From contig JAFEKX020000001.1 in assembly GCA_016893485.2 (NCBI GenBank), forward strand, positions 9,751,501 to 9,815,500: a stretch of 64,000 nucleotides of DNA, in the 5' to 3' direction. Numbering within the stretch: the stretch's first letter is position 1; each line of letters starts with the position of its first letter. Positions 10,279 to 19,361 of this stretch are shown piece by piece. This DNA is from Streptomyces sp. P3 (GTDB taxonomy: Bacteria; Actinomycetota; Actinomycetes; Streptomycetales; Streptomycetaceae). A program made the translations under genes and the position numbers. The notes under the pieces were generated by a model that made no database searches, was not told where the DNA came from, and was given only the letters and a program-made list of their open reading frames with translations.

Positions 10279-11762
10279 GTGGTCACTTCCGACACCCGAT
10301 CGCCACGGTGGTCCGGGCTGACGCTCGCCCTGCTGGCGTTCACCCAGTTCATCGTCACGATCGACTACAACATCGTGTACGTGGCGCTCCCCGACATCGG
10401 CCGCGAGCTGGGCTTCACCGCCCAGACGCTCCAGTGGGTCGTCAGCGCCTACGCCGTCGCCCTCGGCGGCCTGCTGCTCTTCGGCGGCCGCGCCGTCGAC
10501 CGCATCGGCCCGCGCCGCATGCTTGTCACCGGCCTCGTCATCTACGCCGTCTCGTCGCTGACCGGCGGTCTGTCCGGCGACCCGGGGCTGCTGGTGGCCG
10601 CCCGTGCCGTGCAGGGTGTGGGCGGCGCCCTGCTCACCCCGGCGACCCTGATGCTGATCTTCACCCACTTCGCCGCCGGTCCCGAGCGCAACCGAGCCAC
10701 CTCCGTGTGGGGCGCCATGGGCGGCGCCGGCCTCGCGGCGGGGCTCGCTGCTGGGCGGAGTCCTCACCAACTCGCTCGGATGGGAGTGGGTGTTCTTCGT
10801 GAACGTCCCGCTCGCCCTGATCGCCGCCTTCGCCGCCCCCAACATCCCTCCCCGCCGACCGGACCGGCAGCGGTCGCAGCTTCGACGCGCCCGGCGCGGT
10901 CATCGCCACCGCCGGCTCCACGCTCCTGGTGTTCGGCCTGGTCAGCGGACCCGACAAGGGCTGGGGCTCACTCCAGGGCGCAGGCGCTCTGATCGCCGGC
11001 CTGGTGCTGCTGGCCGTCTTCGTCCTGGTCGAGAAGGCCACCGCCGACCCGCTGGTCCCGCTGCAGCTGTTCAAGCTGCGGGGTCTGAACGTCGCCATGC
11101 TTGCGATGATCGTCTTCCAGGCTTCGCTGGGCGGCACCTACTACCTGCTCACTACGTACCTCCAGGACGTGCTCGGCTATAGTCCACTCGCCGCGGGCCT
11201 GGCGTTCCTGCCGCCGACCGTCGTCTCCATGGCCGTCTCGATGAAGCTCAACGCCAAGGCGCTCGGCAAGTACGGCGTCCGCACCACCCTGTTCTGGGGC
11301 ACCGTCGTCACCGGCGTCGGCCTCGCGGCGATCGTCGCCGGGATGACCACGGACGGGTCCTACTGGACCGTGCTGCCGGGCATCGTGATCTGGGGTGCCG
11401 GCGGCGGTTTCGCCTTCCCGTCGCTGTTCGTCGCCGTCGCCGCGTCCGGCGCCGCCCCCGCACAGCAGGGTGTCGCCTCCGCCCTGGCCTCCACCTCCCG
11501 CCAGATCGGCGGCGCGGTGGGCCTGGCCGCCCTGGTCGCCGTCGTCACGGCCAGCCTGCACGGCTCCGGCGCCGTCCCGCCGGCCTCGGATCTGATCGGT
11601 GGACTGCGCACCGCCGGCTGGGTGGCTGTGGTCGCCGCCTTCGTCGGCGCGGTCATCGGCCTGGGCCTGAAGAAGCAGCCCCGGCCCAGCGCCGCCCCGG
11701 CCCCCGACACATCAAGGCGGCCGTCGCCGCCGAATGACCGGCGCCGCACGCCCCATCCGTGA
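10279..11762 (+). CDS. MFS drug exporter, DHA2 (14-TM) type
   Basis: This is a proton-driven major facilitator, likely exporter and self-resistance protein for the polyketide. The first segments (FTQFIVTIDYNIVYVALPDI), motif A (GGRAVDRIGPRRML) and the motif C-like GLAAG region are present. The second half has many hydrophobic helices ending near VAAFVGAVIGLGLKK. Length and helix count suit the 14-TM DHA2/EmrB-QacA group. GTG at 10279 is preferred, because upstream codons encode a polar stretch and AAGAAGG precedes it. An in-frame GTG at 10228 is the alternative. Frameshifts near 10745 and 10865 break the frame. The gene opens the second promoter-element unit and ends 15 bases before the KAS III gene. 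Confidence 0.87.
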
Positions 11763-11777
11763 CCAAGGAGAACACCC

Positions 11778-12830
11778 ATGCAGTGGAACGACATCTACGT
11801 CAGCGCCGGCGCGGCCTGGCTGGGGAACGCGAGGACGTCCTCGACGCCGTCGCCGACGGCCGCTACGACGCGGAGGAGTGCAAGGAGGACGACTACCTCG
11901 CGGTGCGCGTGGTGGGGGGAGGAGTCCCCGGCCGACATGACGGTGGCCGCAGCCAAGAAGGCCCTCGCCCGCTCCGGCACCGCAGCGGACGACATCGCCC
12001 TGTTCCTGCACGCCACCACGTCCTTCCAGGGGCTGGACCACTTCACCCCGGTCTCGTACATCCTCGACCGGGCCGTCGGCGGCACGGCACCCGCACTGGA
12101 GGTCAAGCAGGCCTGCAACGGCGGTATGGCGTCGATCGAGGTGGCCGCCGCCTATCTCTCGGCGATGCGCTCCGGACCGGACTCGGCGCTGGTGACCACC
12201 GGCGACAAGTTCAACCTGCCCGGCTACGACCGCTACCGCTCCGACAAGGGCATGCTCCGCGGCGACGGCGCCACCGCGCTGGTGCTGTCCCGCCGCCCCG
12301 GCGTGGCCAGGCTGCTGTCCACCGCCCTGCTGGACGACCCCACCCACGAAGGGGTCTACCGCGGCCAGGGCGAATGGGCCTCGGGCAGCGGCGAACACGG
12401 CTGGCCGGTGAACCTGCGGGCCCGCACCAAGCAGTACCTGGAGCGCGGGCAGACCACGGTCCCCGAACTCGTGCAGTCGATCACCGTACGGGAGCAGGAG
12501 ACCATCCACCGGGCGCTCGCGGACGCGGGCATCACCGGCGACGAGGTGGCCCGGTTCGTCTTCCCCAACGCGGGCCGCACCCTGGTCGACTGGGACTCCC
12601 GCGCCCAGGCCTTCGGCGTCACCGAGGAGAAGGCCCTGTGGCACTGGGGCCGCCAGGTCGGCCACATCGGCGCGGGCGACCAGGCCGCGGGGCTGGTCCA
12701 CCTGCTGGAGACGGGCGCCGTGTCGCCCGGCGACAAGGTGCTGCTCTTCGGCATCGGCGGTGGCTTCCACTTCGGTTGCGCCGTCCTGGAGATCCTCGAA
12801 CAGCCCGAGTGGGACAGCAGCACCGACTGA
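11778..12830 (+). CDS. KAS III-like acyltransferase (FabH/CerJ-type)
   Basis: This thiolase-fold enzyme is related to FabH, the starter-unit synthase. The nucleophile lies in VKQACNGGMASIEVA. The canonical HQAN motif is replaced by FPNAGRT, and where the GNTSA asparagine normally lies the sequence is VGHIGAGDQAAG. Such altered triads occur in stand-alone KAS III enzymes that transfer acyl groups to O or N (the CerJ and ChlB6 class) and do not form C-C bonds. That role is therefore more likely here than chain priming. A G missing near 11830 and an extra G near 11920 compensate, leaving about 30 wrong residues in the open frame. It starts after CAAGGAG, 15 bases after the exporter. A strong terminator follows. 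Confidence 0.85.
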   Translation: MQWNDIYVSAGAAWLGNARTSSTPSPTAATTRRSARRTTTSRCAWWGEESPADMTVAAAKKALARSGTAADDIALFLHATTSFQGLDHFTPVSYILDRAVGGTAPALEVKQACNGGMASIEVAAAYLSAMRSGPDSALVTTGDKFNLPGYDRYRSDKGMLRGDGATALVLSRRPGVARLLSTALLDDPTHEGVYRGQGEWASGSGEHGWPVNLRARTKQYLERGQTTVPELVQSITVREQETIHRALADAGITGDEVARFVFPNAGRTLVDWDSRAQAFGVTEEKALWHWGRQVGHIGAGDQAAGLVHLLETGAVSPGDKVLLFGIGGGFHFGCAVLEILEQPEWDSSTD

Positions 12831-12838
12831 CACCACCC

Positions 12839-12896
12839 GGAGGCGGGCGGGAACGGCTGGACCGTCGTCCCCGTCGGTCCGTGCCCGCCCGCCTCC
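12839..12896 (+). terminator. Hairpin terminator after the KAS III gene
   Basis: Two 18-base arms at 12839-12856 and 12879-12896 pair with a single mismatch, separated by a 22-base loop. The stem is almost all G and C and begins 9 bases after the KAS III stop. The next gene starts 80 bases downstream, so partial read-through into the thioesterase gene is possible. Confidence 0.75.
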
Positions 12897-12975
12897 CGGC
12901 CTTCCCCACGGCACCGGCACCTGACACCCGCTCACCCCCGTGCCGCGCGCCCGCCCGCGCCAAGGAGACCGAAAC

Positions 12976-13749
12976 ATGCCGCAGGACGCCGAGAACCCGT
13001 GGGTCAGGTGCTTCACCCCTGCCCGCCGAACGCTCCTCAACTCGTCTGCTTCCCGCACGTCGGCGGAGCGGCCAGCGCCTACCTCGCGCTCTCCCGCGCC
13101 CTGGCCCCGCACGTCGAGGTGCTCGCCGTCCAGTACCCCGCGCGCCAGGACCGCCGCCACGAGCCGCACCGGGCAGCATCCCGGCCGTCGCCGACGGCGT
13201 GGCCGGCGCCCTGCGCACCGTCCTCGACGGCCGGCCGTACGCCTTCTTCGGACACAGTATGGGCGCCGTGCTCGCCTTCGAGACCGCCCGCCGCAGAGCC
13301 GCGGAGCGTGCCACCGGCCCCCTGCGTCTCTTCGCCTCGGCCCGCCGCGCGCCGAGCGTGCCGCGCACCCAGACCGTGCACCTGCGGGACGACGACGGAC
13401 TGCTCGCCGAGATCCGCCGGCTGAACGGAACCAACCAACAGGTTCTTCAGGACGAGGAGTTGCTGGCCCTCGCCCTGCCCACCATCCGGGCCGACTACCG
13501 GGCCCTTGAGACCTACCGGTACGCACCGGGAGCGCCGCTCGACTGCCCCGTCACCGTCCTCGCGGGGACCAGGACACCGAGACCGACACTCCCGACCTGG
13601 TCACCGAATGGGCCGGCCTCACGACCGCCGACACCGACCTTCGCGTCTTCCCCGGCGGACACTTCTACCTCGACGCCCGGGTGACGGAGGTCGCGGCCGA
13701 GATCACCGCGCGGCTGCGGACCGCGACCGCGGACCGGAGCCCGGTGTGA
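12976..13749 (+). CDS. Type II thioesterase
   Basis: This is a stand-alone alpha/beta hydrolase that removes misprimed or stalled acyl groups from PKS carrier proteins. The N-terminal LVCFPHVGGAASAYLALSRAL, nucleophile GHSMGA and late catalytic His in FPGGHFYLDA are hallmarks of TEII proteins. The length of about 257 residues is typical. At least three frameshifts (near 13010, 13165 and 13575) divide it. The ATG at 12976 follows AAGGAGACC. The TGA overlaps the GTG of the phosphoesterase gene as GTGA, so the two are coupled. Confidence 0.85.
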
Positions 13750-14596
13750 GCGGCGCGCGCGGCCGGCTGCTGGCCATCAGCGACCTGCACGTCGGCCATG
13801 ACGCCAACCGCCTGCTCGTGCAGAGTCTGCGCCCCGCCACCGACGGGGACTGGCTCCTGGTCGCCGGCGACATCGGGGACCGGTTCGACGACGTCGAATG
13901 GGCGCTGCGCCTGCTGCGCGACCGCTTCGCGCAGGTGGTGTGGGCCCCGGAAACCGCGAGCTGTCGACCCGCCCGGACGACCCGGTCCAGCTGCGCGGCG
14001 CCGAGCGCTACCAGGCCCTGGTGGAGCTGTGCCGCCGCCTCGGCGTCCTCACACCGGAGGACCCGTACCCGATCTGGCCCGGGCCGCACGGTCCGGTCGC
14101 GATCGCCCCGCTGTTCCTGCTCTACGACCACAGCTTCCGCGATCCGTCCACGGCGAGCACAGGCGAGGCGGTCCTTCAGGCCCCCACGAGGCGGGCGTGG
14201 TCTGCCCGGACGAGTTCCTGCTGCATACGGAGCCCTTCGCCGGTGCCGCCGACTGGTGCCACGCCCGCGTCAGAGCCACCCGCGCCCGCCTCGACGCGCT
14301 GGATTCGTCCCTGCCCACCGTCCTGGTGAACCATTTCCCCCTGATCAAGGAGCCGACCGAGGCGCTGCCCTGCCGGGAGCTCGCTCAGTGGTGCGGCACG
14401 GTCCGCACCCGCGACTGGCACCGCCGTTACCGGGCAGCCGCCGTCGTCTACGGCCACCTGCACATCCCGTGCACCTCCTGGCACGACAGAGTCCCCTTTC
14501 AGGAGGTCTCCTGGGCCACCCCGCGAGTGGCGCGACCGCGCGGACGCCACGGCGGGCACACCGCGCACGGTGCGCCTCGCAGGTCCCTACCGGTAG
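13746..14596 (+). CDS. Calcineurin-like metallophosphoesterase
   Basis: This two-metal phosphoesterase has every signature of the family in order: SDLHVGHD, GDIGDR, GNRE (for GNHD/E), VNHFPL and YGHLHIP. The GTG start at 13746 overlaps the thioesterase stop and reads directly into RGRLLAISDLHVGH. Frameshifts near 13945, 14180 and 14510 interrupt about 283 residues. The frame that fits the end stops at TAG 14594-14596. In a polyketide cluster it could dephosphorylate a tailored intermediate or a phosphorylated inactive form of the product. That role is inferred, and no kinase gene is seen in this part of the cluster. Confidence 0.82.
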
Positions 14597-14599
14597 GGA
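14584..14599. promoter_or_regulatory. 16-bp palindrome with the GTAGGG core
   Basis: TCCCTACCGGTAGGGA is a perfect palindrome lying between the convergent phosphoesterase and LAL genes and covering the phosphoesterase stop codon. It carries GTAGGG on both strands, the same core found in the two 40-bp elements upstream. It may be a regulator site or part of a bidirectional terminator. Confidence 0.4.
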
Positions 14600-14614
14600 G
14601 CGCCCCCGGCCCCG

Positions 14615-17376
14615 TCAGCCGATGCCGGCGTCGACCAGTGGATACACCGTGGCCAGCTCGCCTCGCCGGGTCACGTTCAACTTGCGGTAGATCCGGGTCA
14701 GATGCTGCTCGACGGTGCTGACGGTGATGAACAGACGGCTCGCGATACGGCGGTTGCTGAATCCGGCCGCGGCCAGCGCGGCGACCCGGTGCTCCGCCTC
14801 GCTCAGCCCGGCCGTCGCCGGCTCCGAACCCTCCTCGTCCTGCGGCCCGGCCACGGTCCGGTAGACCGAGAGGACCCGTTCGACGTCCCGCACTCCGCAC
14901 GCGAGCGCCAGCCGGTGGCTCTCGGCCAGCGTCACCTCCGCGGTCGCCGCGTCTCCCGACGCCCGCTGCGCGTCGGCCCACCCGGCCAACGCATGGGGCC
15001 AACTCCAGGCGTGGCCCGGTGACCCGCAGCGCCTCGCACGCCTGCTGGTAGAGCTCCAGTCGGCTGTCCCCCTCCGCCGCGGCGGCGAGCAGCCGCAGCG
15101 CCGGACCCCGGCCCGGGGCGTCGTCCTCGGCAATGCGCCCCAGCTCCGCGTAGACCAGCTCTCGTGCCCGCATGGGCTGACCGGCGGCGAGATGGGCCCG
15201 GGCCATGTCCAGCCGCCACGCCATATGGCCGGGCAGTGCCACACCCCACTGGGTGGCGAGCTCGCCCATCAGCTGGAACTCCTTCAACGCGGCCCGGTAC
15301 CCGCCTACCGCGAGCAGATAACGCCCCTGCGCCTGAAGGTGGTAGAAGGCGATCGGACTCTGGAACAGTGCGTCGGGTACCTCGGCGCCGACGAGTGCGT
15401 CGACCTCCTCGTACTCGCCACGGGCCACCAGCCCCTGCACCAGGATGCCCAGCGGCACCGCGATCCGGACCCCCACGCCTCCGCCGGCACGACCTCGAGA
15501 GCGGTCCGCGCGAACCGTACGGCGTCGTCCAGTTCACCGCCGTACAGCGCGATCTCGGCGCGCAGCGCGGCGAGCAGGCCGTGCCACATCGGGATGCCGC
15601 GCCGGGCCGCCTCCTCGACCAGCCGGTCACAGGAGGTACGGGCCAGTTCCAGCCGTCCCTGGTGGATGAGCGCTACGAGTGCGCTCACGCACAGCATCAC
15701 CGTACGTTCGTCGAGGGTGCCACGGCGCAGGGCGCGCTCCGCGGCCATCTCCCCCGCCGACCGGGGAATCCGGGCAGAGCACCAGCGCGAGCAGCAGCGC
15801 CGCCTCCACCTGGGAGTCGGACCCGGCCGGACCGGCGGCCACCTCCTGCCCCCGAGCTCACGCACCGCGGCCGGATAGAGGGCGGACAGCCAGAGCCGGG
15901 AGGCGTACAGCAGAGAGCGCTCGGTGTGGGTCAGCCGGTCCTGCTGCGCAGCGACCCGCTGGATGGCGTCGAAGGCGTCCTCCACCTGCCCGAACCACAG
16001 CAGGGGGAGACGAGTGACAACGTGTCACGAACGCTGAGGCGGCCCTCACGGGAGGCGTGCACGGCCTCGGGCAGGTGCCGCAGCGCCTGCACCGGGTCGG
16101 CCTGCCATTCGGCCCGCACCCGCAGCGCCGACGCGGCGGCGAGCTGGCGCTCGTCGGAAGACGAGCGGCCGAGCAGCCGTACGTACTCGACCGCCTCCTG
16201 CGGCTCGCCCTTGGCCGTGGCACTTTCGGCGGCCTCGTGCAGCAGGGCGGGGCCCAGGGCGCGTCGGCGCTCCCGGCCTCGACGAGGTGCCGCGCCACCG
16301 CACGTGGGGACGCTCCGTTCTCGTGCAGCACCTCCGCGGCGCGTGTGTGCAACCGTCTGCGCTCCTCCGGCGGTGTCTCACCGAGCAGCAGGCCGGGAAC
16401 GGCCGGGTGCCGGAAGGCTCCCTCCCGCAGCAGCCCGGTGCTCTCGGCTAGCCGCAGATGCCAGGCACAGGTGCCCTCGTCCAGCCCGGCCAGCCCGGCC
16501 ACGGCCGAGGGCCGCGCACCCGGTCCGAGGGTGGCCAGCGCCCGCAGGACGGCGGCGGTCGGCTCTCCGCAGCGCCGCAGCATCGCGTTCAGCGCCCGGC
16601 GGAAGACCTCACCGGTCACCGCACGGGACACCGCGTCCTGTTCCGCTGTCACCGGGGCCGTGCCACCCGGCAACGCTCCAAGCGCCGTCGACAGTGCCTG
16701 CAGCAGTAAGGGATGACCGCCCGTCGCCGCCACCACCTCGGCAGCCACGGTGCGGGACAGGCCGAGCTGCTCTGCGACCGTCTCCGGAGTAAGGAGGGAA
16801 AGGTCGACGGTGTGGCACTGCGACTCCAGGGCCTGCAGGGAGCGACGCAGTGCATCGAGGGCGCACCCTGACCGGAGTCCGCGGTCAGGAGCATGGTGTG
16901 TGGCCGCCGGACGCGGCGCAGCACGGCGGTCAGGCAGTGCCAGGAGGGGCTGTCGACGAACCGGGCGTCGTCGAGGACGACGACCAACGGTCGTCCGCAG
17001 CCCGTCGCCAGGGCGGTGAACGCCAGCGCGGCTTCGTGCAGCAGCCGCTCGGGCGGCGCCCCCGCCGAAATCGGCTCCTGCAGCAACCGCCGCAGCTCGC
17101 GGTCGTCCCCAAGCCGCCGTCCGTGCTGCCGTGCAGCAGTTGGCGCAGCACACCGAAGGGCACCGACTGTTCCTCAGGATCTCCGCACCCTGTCAGCACG
17201 AGAGGTGAGGGCCCGTCGGCGGCCGACTCGGCGGCGCGCTCGGCGAAGGCCCGCAACACCGTCGACTTCCCGCTGCCCACCGGCCCGCCGATCACCACCG
17301 CGTGACCCGCCCCCTGGCGGGACTGGGCCAGCAGGGTTACCAACCGCTCCAGTTGCTCCCCATGTGCGACGAACAT
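14615..17376 (-). CDS. LAL-family (large ATP-binding LuxR) transcriptional regulator
   Basis: This is a pathway-specific activator of about 920 residues. Near the N-terminus is Walker A VIGGPVGSGKST, then a Walker B-like VVLDDARFVDSP. A long helical, TPR-like middle follows, and a C-terminal LuxR HTH (GLSEAEHRVAALAAAGFSNR, then STVEQHLTRIYRKLNV). The order AAA/STAND-type ATPase, helical repeats, HTH is diagnostic of LAL regulators in macrolide-type clusters. The start at 17376 (MFVAHGEQLERL) follows a G-rich stretch. At least six frameshifts split the middle (for example near 15008, 15475, 15760, 16250, 16860 and 17115). It is transcribed toward the cluster and probably activates it through the repeated GTAGGG elements. 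ATP control is expected from the family. Confidence 0.88.
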
Positions 17377-17415
17377 GTTCGCCCCCCGTCGAGTGTGTGC
17401 GTTCGACACCAGTAA

Positions 17416-17435
17416 AATACCTTCGCGAAGGTATT
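17416..17435. promoter_or_regulatory. 20-bp perfect palindrome upstream of the LAL gene
   Basis: AATACCTTCGCGAAGGTATT is perfectly self-complementary with no spacer, 39 bases before the LAL start codon. It is A/T-rich at both ends within GC-rich DNA. Its place fits an operator or promoter-overlapping site that controls the regulator gene. It also marks the edge between the cluster and the accessory region. Confidence 0.5.
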
Positions 17436-17439
17436 GCAA

Positions 17440-18122
17440 CTGGGATGTCGATGGCGATCCGGCTCCACGGTGACTACCGGCATGTCGCAGGCGCGCACGG
17501 TGGCACGGATCGCCTTCTCTGCCGCGGCAGTCCTGGCCTGGGATGGCCTTCGCGGCGGAGGTCTGGGCGCGCTTGGTGCGGGAGTCGTCGGCCATGGCCC
17601 GGTCCTTCGGACTCACAGCTCTCCGCGCGCGCCCAGAGGTAAATGTTGAGTCAACCGGCCGTTCCTGCATTGATGTTGGGGCGTGACCGCACCTTGCAGT
17701 AGGCGTGGCCCATACCGCTGCGCCGTGTGGAGGGGCGAGGTCACGGGCGATGCCCCAGTGGCCGTCCGGTCCGTGTTCGGCGAGCCCGCACTCGATGGAG
17801 GTGCGGGCCATGCCGAGAACGCTGCCCCGGCGCGCGGCCAGTGCACGGGCCAGGCGCAGGTGGATCGGCCTCCCGTGCCACCGGCTGGCTCCTGGCCGCC
17901 ATGACCGTCACAGTGCTGCTCTTGATGGGGTTCGGCCTACCCACCCACGACCCCGACCCCGCCACCGCCAGCACCCTCCACGGAAACAAGATCAGCCTCA
18001 CCGCGAGCAGCCCCGACCCCGCCCTACACGGCGGATGGCCCCCGCGCATGACTTGGACCCGTGCGGAGAAGGCCACCCGGGTCGCTGTGAACGCGGTCCT
18101 CTTCCGCTCCTCCGGCCAGAAC
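17440..18122. other. Stretch without a convincing gene
   Basis: No recognisable family appears on either strand. On the plus strand a frame running through 17,870-18,110 encodes a hydrophobic segment (WLLAAMTVTVLLLMGFGL) followed by polar sequence, which could be the start of a small membrane-anchored protein, but it lacks a clear start and stop context. The stretch is likely spacer or decayed DNA at the outer edge of the cluster. Confidence 0.3.
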
Positions 18123-18515
18123 TCACCATCCCCGGCACCTCATCGAAATGGCCTCCCGCCTCCTCGAACTCACGCCGTTCGCGGACACATCAAACGCTGA
18201 CCACCCGGTCGGCGCCGCGATGGGTCGGGCCGGGGTGCGGGTTACGCGCGCTGCGCCGTGGGCTCCTCGGGAAGCCTTCTTGGAGGGCTTCTTCACGGTC
18301 TTCTTGGCCGTGGCCTTCTTCGAGGGCCCGGCCGGCATCTCGTGGACGCTGGCGTCCTCGCCCCGCGATTTCTGCGCCTTGCGGACGGATTCCTGCAAGG
18401 CCGCCATCAGGTCGACGACCCGGGCCGGTGCGGCGGCCGGTTCGGGCGCCGCGGGCAGTGGGCGGCTTTCCCGCTTCGCCTCGATGACCTTGGCGATCGC
18501 GTCCGGACCGGTGTT
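18123..18515 (-). pseudogene. C-terminal fragment of a Ku-type DNA end-binding protein
   Basis: The frame reads DAIAKVIEAKRESRPLP, then ARVVDLMAALQESVRKAQ, a GEDASVHEMPA segment and a Lys/Ala-rich tail (KKATAKKTVKKPSKKA). This is the end of bacterial Ku, the nonhomologous end-joining protein. The beta-barrel and bridge region are absent, and the fragment begins right at the junction with IS256-type transposase sequence. It lacks a start, so it is a remnant, with a non-Ku tail appended after the Lys-rich segment. A fused LigD or polymerase gene is not present. Confidence 0.7.
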
Positions 18516-18524
18516 CCGTGGCGG

Positions 18525-18745
18525 GACATACCGGTGACCTCGCCCTCCAGAGCCGACTCCAGCAGCCGTTTCGTCAGCTGCTGCAGCAGACCTCCCTCAC
18601 CGGTCAGCTGCAGCCCTTCGGCCTGAGCGCGGCCCACCAACTCCTCGATCAGCTGGTCATCGACCGCCTTCGCCGGCTGCGGGACAGCCACCTTCAAACT
18701 CTCGTCCTCAGGCATGTTGTTACTGGTCATCAGCGCATCCCCCAT
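18525..18745 (-). pseudogene. N-terminal fragment of an IS256-family transposase
   Basis: The stretch ELVGRAQAEGLQLTGEGG, followed by LLQQLTKRLLESALEGEVT, is the conserved beginning of Streptomyces IS256-type transposases. After about 75 residues the similarity stops abruptly and Ku-derived sequence begins in another frame. The DDE catalytic domain is missing. The ATG at 18745 and the sequence just beyond it (GAGTTACACCGT on the minus strand) resemble the end of such elements. Confidence 0.7.
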
Positions 18746-18749
18746 GATC

Positions 18750-19361
18750 AGGAGTTACACCGTTCTCCTGGCTCTGGCGCACATTCGGTGGTAACGCATG
18801 GTGATGACCTGGAGTGCGCTGGTCGGCGCCTGTTGTTGCAGGTGGAAGCGGTGACGGGGAAACACGTCATGTCGTGCCACTCTCCGACCGAACTGCCGTC
18901 GGCATGCCTTCACCTGCTGCGATCACGTACAGCGAGGTCAGTTGCTCTGCGTTGCCACCGAATGTGCGCCAGAGCCGAAGACCGTACAGACCCGATTTCC
19001 CGCCACGCCTTTGCCCGCGACGTGTAGGGTCCGCGGTTTCGTTGGCAGGGTTTCCTGGCGAAACGCTGGAATCCGCGTGCGGTTGACAGTGGCGGCGCCG
19101 GTTGTTTGCTGACAATCAGGGGTCACTCCTCGGTCGAGCTTCTGACAGCGAGTGAGGTTCTATGGTCTGGTTGACCGCTGGTTTCGCTAACCTGGGGTCG
19201 GCGGCCTGCTCGCCTGAACCACCCTGCGACGCGGCCGCGGTGCGATGAAGATCCTGGAGCCTGCCGAGCTGTGATTCTTCGGCGAAGTAGACATGCGGCG
19301 GCCCGGGGTTGTTATGAGGATGCGCCCATCTCGGCCGCGCTGACAGCTAAGTTGGCCATCT
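18750..19361. other. Intergenic region upstream of the nSTAND-WD40 gene
   Basis: No protein family is recognisable on either strand over about 610 bases. The minus strand near 19,200-19,300 encodes a short stretch (YFAEESQLGRLQDLHR) that could be the tail of a lost gene. The last 100 bases probably hold the promoter of the gene at 19362, but no clear -10/-35 pair is evident. Confidence 0.3.

Noticed and set aside
11759..13684. A 641-residue plus-strand open frame spanning the KAS III and thioesterase genes
   Set aside because: Only its ends coincide with true coding segments after frameshifts. The middle is out of frame with KAS III and includes the terminator.
17416..17435. Chromosome telomere palindrome
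   Set aside because: Streptomyces telomeres contain several densely packed palindromes at a DNA end. This is a single one inside continuous gene-bearing sequence.
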